DNA of 12,116 nucleotides from an uncultured Clostridia bacterium. GTDB lineage: Bacteria; Bacillota; Clostridia; TANB77; CAG-508. Position numbers and translations under genes: made by a program. Of the stretch, positions 1-6,924 are shown piece after piece. The stretch is taken from NCBI GenBank assembly GCA_948857205.1, contig CAQPRV010000066.1, forward strand, positions 1 to 12,116, written 5' to 3'. The notes beneath the pieces were generated by a model, which ran no database searches, was not told the DNA's origin, and was given only the letters and a program-made list of their open reading frames with translations. Position 1 is the first letter of the stretch; every line of letters begins with the position of its first letter.

Positions 1-6
1 ATTATT

Positions 7-181
7 ATCATATAAAATGAGGGATGTTCAAGGCAAAACTAAACTATTATCCATTTCTCATAAATTTCTCGGCTACCTTTCGTAATTTATTCTAAATGGA
101 TAATAGTGTAGTTTTGAACGTGAAAGAGGCGCATTTTATATGATTAGAATTTCTTAATATTTGTAAGGCAGCCGAGAATTT
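7..181. repeat. Nested inverted-repeat element with possible pseudoknot pairing
   Basis: This gene-free stretch is highly self-complementary. The outer arms 7-19 (atcatataaaatg) and 132-144 are perfect inverted repeats. Inner arms 35-56 and 94-115 pair over 22 positions with one mismatch, and 60-66 pairs with 84-90, leaving 67-83 as a loop. That loop region (62-79, containing ctcggct) is also complementary to 165-181 (containing agccgag), with one bulge and one mismatch, so the hairpin could form a pseudoknot or switch to another pairing. It lies downstream of the BofC_C-like gene, which ends at 249. It could be a miniature inverted-repeat (MITE-like) element or a structured RNA. I do not recognise a family, and no coding sequence is apparent. 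The first bases of the window may cut its left end. Confidence 0.6.
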
Positions 182-248
182 GAATAAATATTTTAGATAT
201 TTTTCTTCCCTTTATTAATTATCTACCCTAAAAATCAAGATTTGTTTA

Positions 249-863
249 TTACTCAAAGTCTTCAATTAATTGATTTAATTCTTGTTTACCATTTATACTT
301 ATTCCTTCTTTCATGTTTTCTTTATCTTCATCAGTCAAATACTCTGTATAAATATCAGTTTCTTCAAATAAATTTTGTGAGCCATCCTCTAAAATTTTAT
401 ATACTGCAACCTTACCTTCCTTGTCTTTTACAAGATAATGTTCTCCACAATTATCATCAATTTGTTTAAATAAAACAATTTTATTACTAGCAAATTCTTC
501 TATACTATAATCTTGATACTTATTTGCTACTTGTTCTTTTGTCAAATTTACTATATCTTTAGGTAATTCTAAATAATTACTAACAGTATGTCCACATTTT
601 ATATAATATGTCTTTTTGGTAAAAGAACAATTTGGAGAAACCTTTTCTTCATCTTCTGCATTAGCTTGTACCATGTTTTTTTCTTTTTCCATTTCTTCAT
701 ATTCCTCTGTGCAATCATCTATAATATTCTCTTCAATAACTTCTTCTTTTGCAATTTCTTGTATATAATTATTTTCTTTCTTACTGTTAGTTATTGCAAT
801 TGCTATACATATTGCTCCTATAACAACAATTACACAACTTATTGCTATAATTATTCTCTTCAT
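249..863 (-). CDS. BofC_C-like membrane-anchored sporulation protein (putative)
   Basis: This 204-aa protein has an N-terminal membrane segment (about residues 4-25), an acidic linker (30-75), and a C-terminal domain (85-204) that resembles the BofC C-terminal domain of clostridia. Visible hallmarks are CGH at 90-92, CGEHY at 139-143, the VAVYK strand, and the closing LIEDFE. The cysteines at 90 and 139 could form a disulfide outside the membrane. In Bacillus, BofC lies between the forespore membranes and restrains the SpoIVB signalling protease; that role is only inferred here. The start is supported by GGAGG seven bases upstream of the ATG. It lies 90 bp downstream of comEC on the same strand, and no convincing promoter of its own was seen. 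No in-frame CGG codon is present. The family call rests on pattern recognition and the exact role is uncertain. Confidence 0.6.
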   Translation of the reverse strand: MKRIIIAISCVIVVIGAICIAIAITNSKKENNYIQEIAKEEVIEENIIDDCTEEYEEMEKEKNMVQANAEDEEKVSPNCSFTKKTYYIKCGHTVSNYLELPKDIVNLTKEQVANKYQDYSIEEFASNKIVLFKQIDDNCGEHYLVKDKEGKVAVYKILEDGSQNLFEETDIYTEYLTDEDKENMKEGISINGKQELNQLIEDFE

Positions 864-953
864 AGTAGAACCTCCATTTTTCTTATTTTTTACTATTATT
901 TACTTTTTTAATAAATATATACTGAAATTAAAAGAAAGTATAATATATTAAAT

Positions 954-3454
954 TTAATTAAGCCTTTTATTTATCTCAAACTTTCCTTTATTATTTATTC
1001 GTATTGTAATTTCTCCATTTAAGTCTGTCCTATATATTTTACTTCCACATCCGTTGTAATCTTTCTAAAATTTCAATATTTGGATGTCCAAAAGTATTTT
1101 TTTCTCCCACTCCAATAAGTGATATTTTAGGTTTTATAGCATTTAAGAATTCTACTATTGACGAAGACTTCGAGCCATGGTGAGCTACTTTTAATATAGT
1201 AGCTTTTAAAGCTTTTGTATCCTTATATTTTTCCAAAATTGCCTTCTCTGCTATTTCTTCAATATCTCCTGTAAATAGCATAGAAAAATTTTTATATACC
1301 ATTTTGCAAACCACAGAATTGTTATTAATACTATTTTCACTTATTATCTTATCACTACTTGGCCATAATATATCAAAATATAAATCTTTTTCTATTTTAA
1401 TTCTTTGACCTGCTTCTACTATATGTACTTTTATCTGTTTTTCTTTTACTATCTTTACAAATTCTTGGTAATTTTCTGAAATCTCAAATTGCTTTCCTAT
1501 TATAACATTTTTTACTTTTATTTCTTTTAATATATATAAGATAGAACCGTACATGATCTTGGTCAAAATGTGATATTATAACATAATCTATATTTGTATA
1601 TCCTCTATCTAAAATATATGGTAATAAAGTTTTTTTGCCAACATCAAATTCTTTAGATTTACTGCCTCCACCATCAATTAAAATGGCTTTATTTCTTGGC
1701 GTTTTTATAAAAGTACAATCACCTTGTCCAACATCTACAAAATGTGTTTCTAAATTCTTCGGAATATATCTATAAAAAATAATTATTATTATTATAATAA
1801 GAATGATAAAATTATAATTTATTTTAGAAGTTCTTTTTTTGTATTTAAATAATTCTATTAAATTTCTAAATCTTCGTTGCGTCTGATTAATTTTCCTTTT
1901 ACGATAAATTGAATATATATAATTAGATAAAAAAATAGTTATATAATAAAATACTATAATGCATATTTGTGGAGTTGGTATGTAAATTTTCGAATATGGT
2001 AAATTACTGAAGTCTGTTATTTTAATTAATATATTAATTAAGACTTGCAAGAATAAACAACCTATTGTTCCTAATGGATTTATTAAAAGATATAAAATAA
2101 TTGAAATAATACTTAAAAATATTATTGGTGCAACAATTATACTTGTAATTATACTAGTTAAAATGAAATAAATTCCTATAAAATTAAATTGATATATAAT
2201 TATAGGTAATATTATAATTTGTACTGCTAAGGTGACTGATAAGATTTCTTTTATTTTTGAAATTAATAATATTCTTTTTTTATTAAATTTAATTTTATTA
2301 TCTTTGGATTTAATATTTTTTAATGCTTCAAAGATATTTTTGTAGAATAAAATAATTCCTATTGTACCTAAGTATGATAATTGCAAACCTACATGTTTTA
2401 TTAAAAACGGATTATATATTAATAGGATAAGTAAAGAAAATGAAATAGATGTCCATATATCATTTTTTCTATATAATAAATCTGATAAAGTAACTAAAAT
2501 CCCCATTACTGTTGCTCTAAACATAGATGGACTTATTCCACATATCATCATATAAAATATTAGAAGTATTATTATTGTTACTTTTGTTTTTCTTTTTCCT
2601 ATTCTCTTTTTTAGTATAGTATTTATACCTAGTATAATATATGATATATGCATTCCTGATACTGCTAATAAGTGTGACATGTTACTTATTTGAAATTTTT
2701 CGTATATGTTCTCTTCTATATTAGTTGTGTCTCCTAATATTAATCCTTTCAAGATGGAAGCTTGCTCTTTATTTAGCATTTTATCTATTGTATTTGTTAA
2801 ATTTAAAGAAATCTCTTTAAAAAGATATATTATATTATTATTTTTGTCATTTTCTATTTTGTATATTTCTTCTACATCAACTAATCCATATATCTCCTTT
2901 GTTTTTAAATATTCTTTATAATTAAAACCTCCATAATTTCTTTTTTCATTTGGTTCTACAAATTGTCCTTTAAGTGTTATTCTTGTTCCATATTTAAGTG
3001 ACTTTTTTATTTTTTTATCCACCTTTATTAACAATTTTGTGTTTTTGTATCTTTTTGAATTGTTCAATTCTTCTATTTTTATGTTATATATATCTTTATA
3101 TTCTTTTTCTTTTTTATTGCTAATTATTGTTCCTACTAATTTGACTTCTTGTATGTTTTTATATAGTGTTTTATATTTCTGATTTTTGATTAATATTATA
3201 GAATTTGATATTATAGAACTAATTAAAATTATTATAATTACTTTTTGATTGAAAACTATTTTTAAATATCGTGAATATCTTTGAATACTAAAAATTTTAA
3301 ATTTTTTCTTTTTTCTTTTGTAATATTTCTTTATTATTAAGTATATTGCTACTATTAGAATATAAATTGGGACTATACTTATTTGTAAGTATAGCCCCTC
3401 TATTATACCTATTATATATCCTATTAGTGCAACTAAAATTGGTCTTTTTGTCAT
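954..3454 (-). CDS. comEC: ComEC/Rec2 DNA-uptake channel, read through two +1 frame changes
   Basis: This is the ComEC channel that carries single-stranded DNA across the membrane in natural competence. N-terminal membrane segments are followed by an OB-like soluble region (about 100-200). The Competence domain carries the signature HLLAVSGMH at 261-269 and many helices. The metallo-beta-lactamase-like domain begins near 571 (HFVDVGQGD) and continues with SHFDQDH (628-634), HHGS and GHP. The frame breaks twice, each time by one surplus base, and each time at an in-frame CGG (codons 636 and 801). Reading CGGN as one codon gives a continuous 832-aa protein, a normal ComEC length, ending in KIYRTDLNGEITI, the usual ComEC tail. 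Without the shifts the product would stop after 656 residues. It starts 26 bp after the NlpC/P60 gene, with AAAGGAAG upstream of the ATG. It may be a pseudogene, but the CGG coincidence argues for programmed decoding. Confidence 0.88.
1050..1053 (-). other. CGGA: apparent +1 frameshift site 2 (comEC codon 801)
   Basis: GHPNIEILERLQ is read in one frame and CGSKIYRTDLNGEI in the +1 frame. Between them lies CAA CGG ATG. Without the shift, translation stops three codons later at 1039-1041. Reading CGGA as one codon gives ERLQ-x-CGSKIYRTD, with the normal spacing of the ComEC C-terminus. Confidence 0.8.
1546..1549 (-). other. CGGT: apparent +1 frameshift site 1 (comEC codon 636)
   Basis: Upstream of this site the conserved SHFDQDH motif is in one frame. 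Immediately downstream, the conserved SILYILKEIKVKNVII block is in the +1 frame. The only possible junction is a few codons wide and contains GTA CGG TTC. Reading CGGT as one unit restores the frame. Confidence 0.8.
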
Positions 3455-3480
3455 TGTCTTCCTTTCTTTTAGTTGGTTTT

Positions 3481-4860
3481 TTATAGTATTCTTCTTGCTC
3501 CAACATAGTTTTTGCTATAGTATCCAGAGTTTAGGGAGTCTGTTCTTACTCCTGTCTTAGATGTTGCAGCATGAACTATTCTTCCTCCTCCAGCATAAAT
3601 TGCAACATGTGATATTCCAGATTTTCCAAACATTACTAAGTCTCCTGGTTGTAATTGACTTTTTGTTACTGAAACACCATTACTGTATTGCCCTGCTGCT
3701 GTTCTATTTAGATTTACTCCAAATTTTTTGTATACATATGATGTAAATCCTGAACAGTCAAATCCACTTGGTGTTGTTCCTCCATATCTATATTTACATC
3801 CTATATATTTGCTTGCTTCTGCAACTATTGATGATCCTTTTCCAGATGTAGCTGGTGCTTTTGTTGTTTGAGTTGTTTGTGCTGGTGTTGATGATGTAGT
3901 AGTTGCTTTTGTTGTGCTTTCAGTTTTAGGTGTTGTTTGTTGTTTGTTTGTTTCTTTTCTTGTTGTCTCCATACTTCTTGAGGTTTCTTTCTTTTGTGCT
4001 GATAATAAAGCACTTGATATATATCCTTCTTTTCCAGATACTTTAACTTTACTCCATCCATTTGATTCTGAGATTACTTCTACTGGTGTGTTTTGTGTTA
4101 AAGAAGCTACAATTCCTGAATTTGTACTTGCTTGTTTTCTTAAATTTACTGTTTTGGAATTTGTATATAAGGTTTTAGTTGTTGTTACTGGTGGTGTTGT
4201 TGTATTTGGTGTATTTGTATTTGTATTTTGAGTTACTGGTGGTTGTGTTACTTCTACTGGCTTTTCTTCACTTTGTAATTTTTCTTTTCTTATCCATCCT
4301 TTTGTGTTTTGTGCTTCTACACATACCCAATCGTTTAGTATTTCTGTTGCTTTTACTTCTTCATCTTTTTTTACTTCTATGATGTCTGTTGCATTTATTA
4401 CTGGTACTATTTTTAATTTTGTGTCTTCTGCTATTTTTTGTTTTCCTAGTTCTAGTTTCTTTTCTTCTTGTTTTATATTTTCTTCTACTTGATTTTCTTT
4501 ATTTGTTACTTCTGAATTTTCTGTTTTTGGTTGTTCTGTTGTTTTGTTCTCTTCTGTTTTATTTTCTTCGTTTTTTGGTTCTTCTTTGGTAATTTGTAAT
4601 AAGTCTTGTCTTAAATATCCTGTTACTCCTTTTGCTTTTACTTTATACCAATTTCCTTGTTTTTCTATTATTTCTACTTCTTGATTCATAGAAAATTGTT
4701 CTAGTATTTTGCTATTTTCATCTGTTGTTTCCCTAAGGTTTGCTGTTTCTACTTTAACCTTTGCTATGTTAGCAGCTAAACTCATATTGATAAAAAACAA
4801 ACTGATAATTCCTACTATTGCCATTATTAGTATGCTTTTTATATTCTTTTTACTTTTCAT
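3481..4860 (-). CDS. Secreted SH3-domain NlpC/P60 peptidoglycan endopeptidase
   Basis: This 459-aa exported wall hydrolase is predicted to cut peptide bonds in peptidoglycan stems. A signal peptide (1-30, hydrophobic core then SLAA) is followed by a bacterial SH3 domain (about 33-90), a Glu/Lys/Asn/Thr-rich linker, a divergent SH3-like domain (about 148-196), a Thr/Pro linker, a third SH3 domain (about 231-287), a Thr/Ser-rich linker, and the NlpC/P60 catalytic domain (about 350-459). The catalytic residues are visible: Cys369 in FDCSGF, His418 in SHVAIY and a third polar residue, His430, in VHAAT. The domain looks complete and active. AAGGAGT precedes the ATG, and a near-consensus sigma-A promoter lies upstream. 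comEC follows after 26 bp, so the two are probably co-transcribed, pairing wall opening with DNA uptake. Confidence 0.9.
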   Translation of the reverse strand: MKSKKNIKSILIMAIVGIISLFFINMSLAANIAKVKVETANLRETTDENSKILEQFSMNQEVEIIEKQGNWYKVKAKGVTGYLRQDLLQITKEEPKNEENKTEENKTTEQPKTENSEVTNKENQVEENIKQEEKKLELGKQKIAEDTKLKIVPVINATDIIEVKKDEEVKATEILNDWVCVEAQNTKGWIRKEKLQSEEKPVEVTQPPVTQNTNTNTPNTTTPPVTTTKTLYTNSKTVNLRKQASTNSGIVASLTQNTPVEVISESNGWSKVKVSGKEGYISSALLSAQKKETSRSMETTRKETNKQQTTPKTESTTKATTTSSTPAQTTQTTKAPATSGKGSSIVAEASKYIGCKYRYGGTTPSGFDCSGFTSYVYKKFGVNLNRTAAGQYSNGVSVTKSQLQPGDLVMFGKSGISHVAIYAGGGRIVHAATSKTGVRTDSLNSGYYSKNYVGARRIL

Positions 4861-4911
4861 TTTCTATTACTCCTTAAAAAATTATTTTGCATTTTATTTC
4901 CAACCTTTATT

Positions 4912-4940
4912 AGTATACTCTTTTTTGGAAAATTTGTCAA
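4912..4940 (-). promoter_or_regulatory. Sigma-A promoter for NlpC/P60-comEC
   Basis: On the minus strand, TTGACA (4940-4935), a 17-base spacer and TATACT (4917-4912) lie about 50 bases upstream of the gene start. It is divergent from the rplM promoter, with the two -35 boxes about 30 bp apart. Confidence 0.8.
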
Positions 4941-4969
4941 GTTTTTCAAAAAAAATCGCCTTCAAAGTA

Positions 4970-4998
4970 TTGACAAATGCACTATTCTATAATATACT
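4970..4998 (+). promoter_or_regulatory. Sigma-A promoter for rplM-rpsI
   Basis: TTGACA at 4970-4975, a 17-base spacer and TATACT at 4993-4998. Transcription from near 5005 would give a leader of about 110 nt that contains the hairpin at 5019-5072. Confidence 0.8.
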
Positions 4999-5018
4999 AT
5001 TTTAGTAATTGTGTTAAA

Positions 5019-5072
5019 ATATGATTTAAATATAAAACTTCTCCCCGGTGGTTTTAAATTTAAATATCATAT
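5019..5072 (+). promoter_or_regulatory. rplM leader hairpin (possible L13 autoregulatory leader)
   Basis: 5019-5038 pairs almost fully with 5051-5072 (two extra bases on the 3' side and one mismatch), leaving the loop ttctccccggtg, the only GC-rich patch nearby. No U-tract follows, so it is not a terminator. L13/S9 operons in low-GC Gram-positives are known to carry an autoregulatory L13 leader. Position fits that family, but I could not check the consensus. Confidence 0.55.
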
Positions 5073-5115
5073 ATATAAATAATAAAATATAAAAAATAGG
5101 AGGGTAATTATTACC

Positions 5116-5556
5116 ATGAATAATACTACATATAGTGCTAAAAAAGGCGAAATCGAAAGTAAATGGTATATAATTGATGCAGCAAACAAACCACTTGGTA
5201 GAGTTGCAACAGAAGCTGCTAAATTATTAAGAGGAAAACACAAACCAACTTATACACCTAATATTGATACAGGTGATCATGTAATTATATTAAATTGTAA
5301 AGATGTAATTTTAACAGGAAACAAATTAAATCAAAAAGTTTATAGACATCATTCAGGATATATTGGAGGAATGAAAGAAGTTTCTGCAAAAGTAATGCTT
5401 GAAAAAAATCCTGAAAAAGCTATGACATTAGCTATTAAAGGAATGTTACCTCACAATTCTTTAGGAAGACAAATGGCTAAAAAATTAAGAGTTTATGCAG
5501 GTAGTGAACATGAAAATCAAGCACAAAAACCAGAAATATGGGAGGTAAATGTATAA
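5116..5556 (+). CDS. rplM: 50S ribosomal protein L13
   Basis: This 146-aa protein is ribosomal protein L13, an early-assembling large-subunit protein that binds 23S rRNA. It has the expected length and recognisable family blocks: WYIIDAANKPLGRVA near the N-terminus, LLRGKHKPTYTPNID, GDHVIILNC, YRHHSGYIGG, and AIKGMLPHNSLGRQM followed by LRVYAGSEH. AGGAGGG lies about 11 bases upstream of the ATG. It is the first gene of the rplM-rpsI operon, behind a strong promoter and a leader hairpin. Its stop codon overlaps the rpsI start (TAATG). It contains no in-frame CGG. Confidence 0.97.
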   Translation: MNNTTYSAKKGEIESKWYIIDAANKPLGRVATEAAKLLRGKHKPTYTPNIDTGDHVIILNCKDVILTGNKLNQKVYRHHSGYIGGMKEVSAKVMLEKNPEKAMTLAIKGMLPHNSLGRQMAKKLRVYAGSEHENQAQKPEIWEVNV

Positions 5557-5957
5557 TGGCTAAAAAAGAAAATATGTATTTTTATGGTACAGGTAGAAGA
5601 AAAAATGCTATTGCTAGAGTTAGACTAGTTGAAGGTTCAGGAAAAATAACTATTAACGGAAAAGATATTGATGAATTTTTCGGAATGGAAACTTTAAAAG
5701 TTATAGTAAGACAACCATTAACAGTTACAAACACAACAACAAAATATGATGTTATTGTAACAGTAAAAGGTGGTGGATTTACTGGTCAAGCTGGAGCAAT
5801 TAGACATGGTATTGCTAGAGCATTAAATGAAGCTAATCGTGAATATAGACCTGAATTAAAATCTAATGGATTCTTAACAAGAGATCCTCGTATGAAGGAA
5901 AGAAAAAAATACGGTCTTAAAAAAGCTAGAAAAGCACCACAATTTAGTAAGAGATAA
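5556..5957 (+). CDS. rpsI: 30S ribosomal protein S9
   Basis: This 133-aa protein is S9, a small-subunit head protein whose C-terminal tail reaches towards the P-site tRNA. Family blocks include YGTGRRKNAIARVRL at the start, the GGGFTGQAGAIRHGIARAL segment and the basic tail KKYGLKKARKAPQFSKR. An in-frame ATG at 5538 would add six residues, but the ATG at 5556 is preferred: it has GGAGG at 5541-5545 at good spacing, overlaps the rplM stop as TAATG, and gives MAKKEN, a normal S9 start. Three CGG triplets occur in this gene (5657, 5681, 5912). All are out of frame, split between codons such as AAC GGA, and the frame is not disturbed. Confidence 0.97.
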   Translation: MAKKENMYFYGTGRRKNAIARVRLVEGSGKITINGKDIDEFFGMETLKVIVRQPLTVTNTTTKYDVIVTVKGGGFTGQAGAIRHGIARALNEANREYRPELKSNGFLTRDPRMKERKKYGLKKARKAPQFSKR

Positions 5958-5997
5958 TTACAAGCCCATTTGGGCAGAAGGTCAAAAGCCTATATAC

Positions 5998-6032
5998 AAA
6001 GCGGTAATCATTGGTATTACTGCTTTTCTTTT
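5998..6032 (+). terminator. Intrinsic terminator of rplM-rpsI
   Basis: An 11-bp stem, aaagcggtaat (5998-6008) with attactgcttt (6016-6026) including one G-U pair, has a 7-base loop and runs into a T-rich tract (ttttctttta). It begins about 40 bases after the rpsI stop. A second small hairpin (gccca/tgggc, 5964-5975) lies between them. Confidence 0.8.
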
Positions 6033-6084
6033 ATTTACACAAAAGTCATTAAAAACTGATAAAAGCGGTCAAAAACTACTGCGT

Positions 6085-6115
6085 AATATACATACAATAT
6101 ACACACAATATACAA
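6085..6115. repeat. Short tandem repeat, 11-bp unit
   Basis: Two full units and one partial unit (aatatacatac, aatatacacac, aatatacaa) lie in the intergenic region between rpsI and the cupin gene. The rest of 6033-6120 holds only a weak hairpin (6065-6069 with 6078-6082) that echoes the terminator stem. Confidence 0.6.
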
Positions 6116-6120
6116 ATTTA

Positions 6121-6152
6121 AAAAAGAAAGTCATTTTTTATTAATTGACTTC
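6121..6152 (-). terminator. Possible terminator of the cupin gene
   Basis: Read on the minus strand, AAGTCA (6151-6146) and TGACTT (6133-6128) form a 6-bp stem followed by TTCTTTTTT. It lies about 90 bases beyond the cupin stop codon. The stem is short, so the call is tentative. Confidence 0.4.
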
Positions 6153-6241
6153 TCCTCTCTTTTCTTATAAATAATGGCTGATGAATTTTGAAATTTTATT
6201 AGTAACATATATTAAGTTAAATAATATATTTATTCTATTAA

Positions 6242-6598
6242 CTAATGTAAATCATTTTCTTTTTTTGTATCTACATCATTTTCTGCTTTAAAATCAGGTG
6301 TCATTATTAAAATAAGTTTCATTTTACCTGAATATGTAAATTCTGTTCTTGCTGGAGCTTCTATTACATCTCCTTCTTTTACATCAAATATATCTTTATT
6401 TATAGAAAATTTACCTTTTCCTTCTAATACATAATAAATATGTGTGCTTTCTTTATCATAAACATATTTATCAAGACCTTTATGACTAACTTCAATATAT
6501 AAACCTAATTCTTTTGTTTCTAAATTGTATTTATACCCTTCTAAACCATTTTGAATAAAATGTGGAGTATCTGGCAATACTTTAATATAATTAATCAT
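6242..6598 (-). CDS. Small single-domain cupin protein
   Basis: This 118-aa protein is essentially one cupin barrel. The first cupin motif is at about 51-65 (STHIYYVLEGKGKF) and the second at about 76-92 (GDVIEAPARTEFTYSG). Only one of the usual metal-binding histidines (His53) is present and the second motif has none, so metal binding may be lost or altered. Substrate and reaction cannot be told. The ATG at 6598 is chosen over one 21 codons upstream because GGGGGAAG lies just before it and the upstream stretch is low-complexity and AT-rich. The gene stands alone, divergent from the small-RNA candidate with which it shares a promoter region. Confidence 0.75.
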   Translation of the reverse strand: MINYIKVLPDTPHFIQNGLEGYKYNLETKELGLYIEVSHKGLDKYVYDKESTHIYYVLEGKGKFSINKDIFDVKEGDVIEAPARTEFTYSGKMKLILIMTPDFKAENDVDTKKENDLH

Positions 6599-6631
6599 TC
6601 TATCTTCCCCCTTATATCCAACATACACTTT

Positions 6632-6660
6632 ATTATAACAATATATAAAAATTATTGACA
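6632..6660 (-). promoter_or_regulatory. Extended -10 promoter for the cupin gene
   Basis: On the minus strand, TGTCAA (6660-6655), a 17-base spacer and TATAAT (6637-6632) with TG one base before the -10 box. The -35 position is the same hexamer, read from the other side, as the -35 box of the divergent plus-strand promoter. Confidence 0.5.
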
Positions 6661-6683
6661 TTGCTATTTTTATATATTATAAT
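6655..6683 (+). promoter_or_regulatory. Full-consensus sigma-A promoter with no gene downstream
   Basis: TTGACA (6655-6660), exactly 17 bases, then TATAAT (6678-6683) is a perfect consensus. The only thing it can transcribe before the terminator at 6743-6780 is an untranslated stretch of about 90 nt. Confidence 0.75.
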
Positions 6684-6689
6684 AATTAT

Positions 6690-6780
6690 AGAAAATAAGG
6701 AACCACAAAATATGGTTACCAATGTTGAATAAAATTAATTAGTCATATCTCTATTGGTTAGCAGAGATATGATTTTCTTT
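6690..6780 (+). ncRNA. Candidate small RNA (about 90 nt)
   Basis: The unit is bounded by a perfect promoter and an intrinsic terminator. Inside it, a small hairpin pairs aacca (6701-6705) with tggtt (6713-6717). The only translatable feature is AAGGA followed by a six-codon ORF (MVTNVE, 6712-6732), which could be a leader peptide, but no gene follows on this strand. It may be a trans-acting small RNA or the remnant of an attenuator whose target gene was lost. Confidence 0.45.
6743..6780 (+). terminator. Intrinsic terminator
   Basis: A perfect 10-bp stem, tcatatctct (6743-6752) with agagatatga (6763-6772), has a 10-base loop and is followed by ttttcttt. It is oriented for plus-strand transcription although no plus-strand gene lies upstream. 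Confidence 0.75.
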
Positions 6781-6785
6781 ATATG

Positions 6786-6809
6786 TAATTATAGTTATAA
6801 CTATAATTA
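6786..6809. repeat. Perfect 24-bp palindrome
   Basis: The two 12-base halves (taattatagtta and its complement) are exactly self-complementary with no spacer. It lies downstream of the NUDIX gene and just after the plus-strand terminator. It could be a dimeric-regulator operator or a cruciform; in AT-rich DNA chance cannot be excluded. Confidence 0.6.
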
Positions 6810-6924
6810 ATATAAATGAGATGATAGTAAGAGCAACAGTCACTTAACACTTCAAAATGTAGCTTATTAATAAACTCTCTGATATGTGATCTGTCTAAAT
6901 TACCATTTATTCTTTTAAAAATAG

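Noticed and set aside
1039..1566. Separate MBL-fold protein gene with its own start at 1566
   Set aside because: Its start lies inside the SHFDQDH coding region, lacks a ribosome binding site, and the protein lacks the first half of the MBL domain.
954..3454. comEC as a simple pseudogene or assembly error
   Set aside because: Both breaks are single surplus bases exactly at the only two in-frame CGG codons, outside homopolymers, and the sequence beyond each is still conserved ComEC. Raw reads are still needed to exclude error fully.
3561..4592. Several plus-strand open frames opposite the NlpC/P60 gene
   Set aside because: They are hydrophobic reverse-strand shadows of the Thr/Glu/Lys-rich linkers, with no ribosome binding sites or family features.
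5538..5555. Upstream ATG for rpsI
   Set aside because: It overlaps the GGAGG ribosome binding site and gives a non-family N-terminus; the ATG at 5556 fits S9.
6085..6115. Tandem 11-bp repeat as an origin iteron or attachment site
   Set aside because: Only two full copies and a fragment, no replication or integrase gene nearby, and a simple AT/AC composition.
6599..6661. 21-residue N-terminal extension of the cupin
   Set aside because: The stretch contains the -10 box and the GGGGGAAG ribosome binding site of the shorter start.
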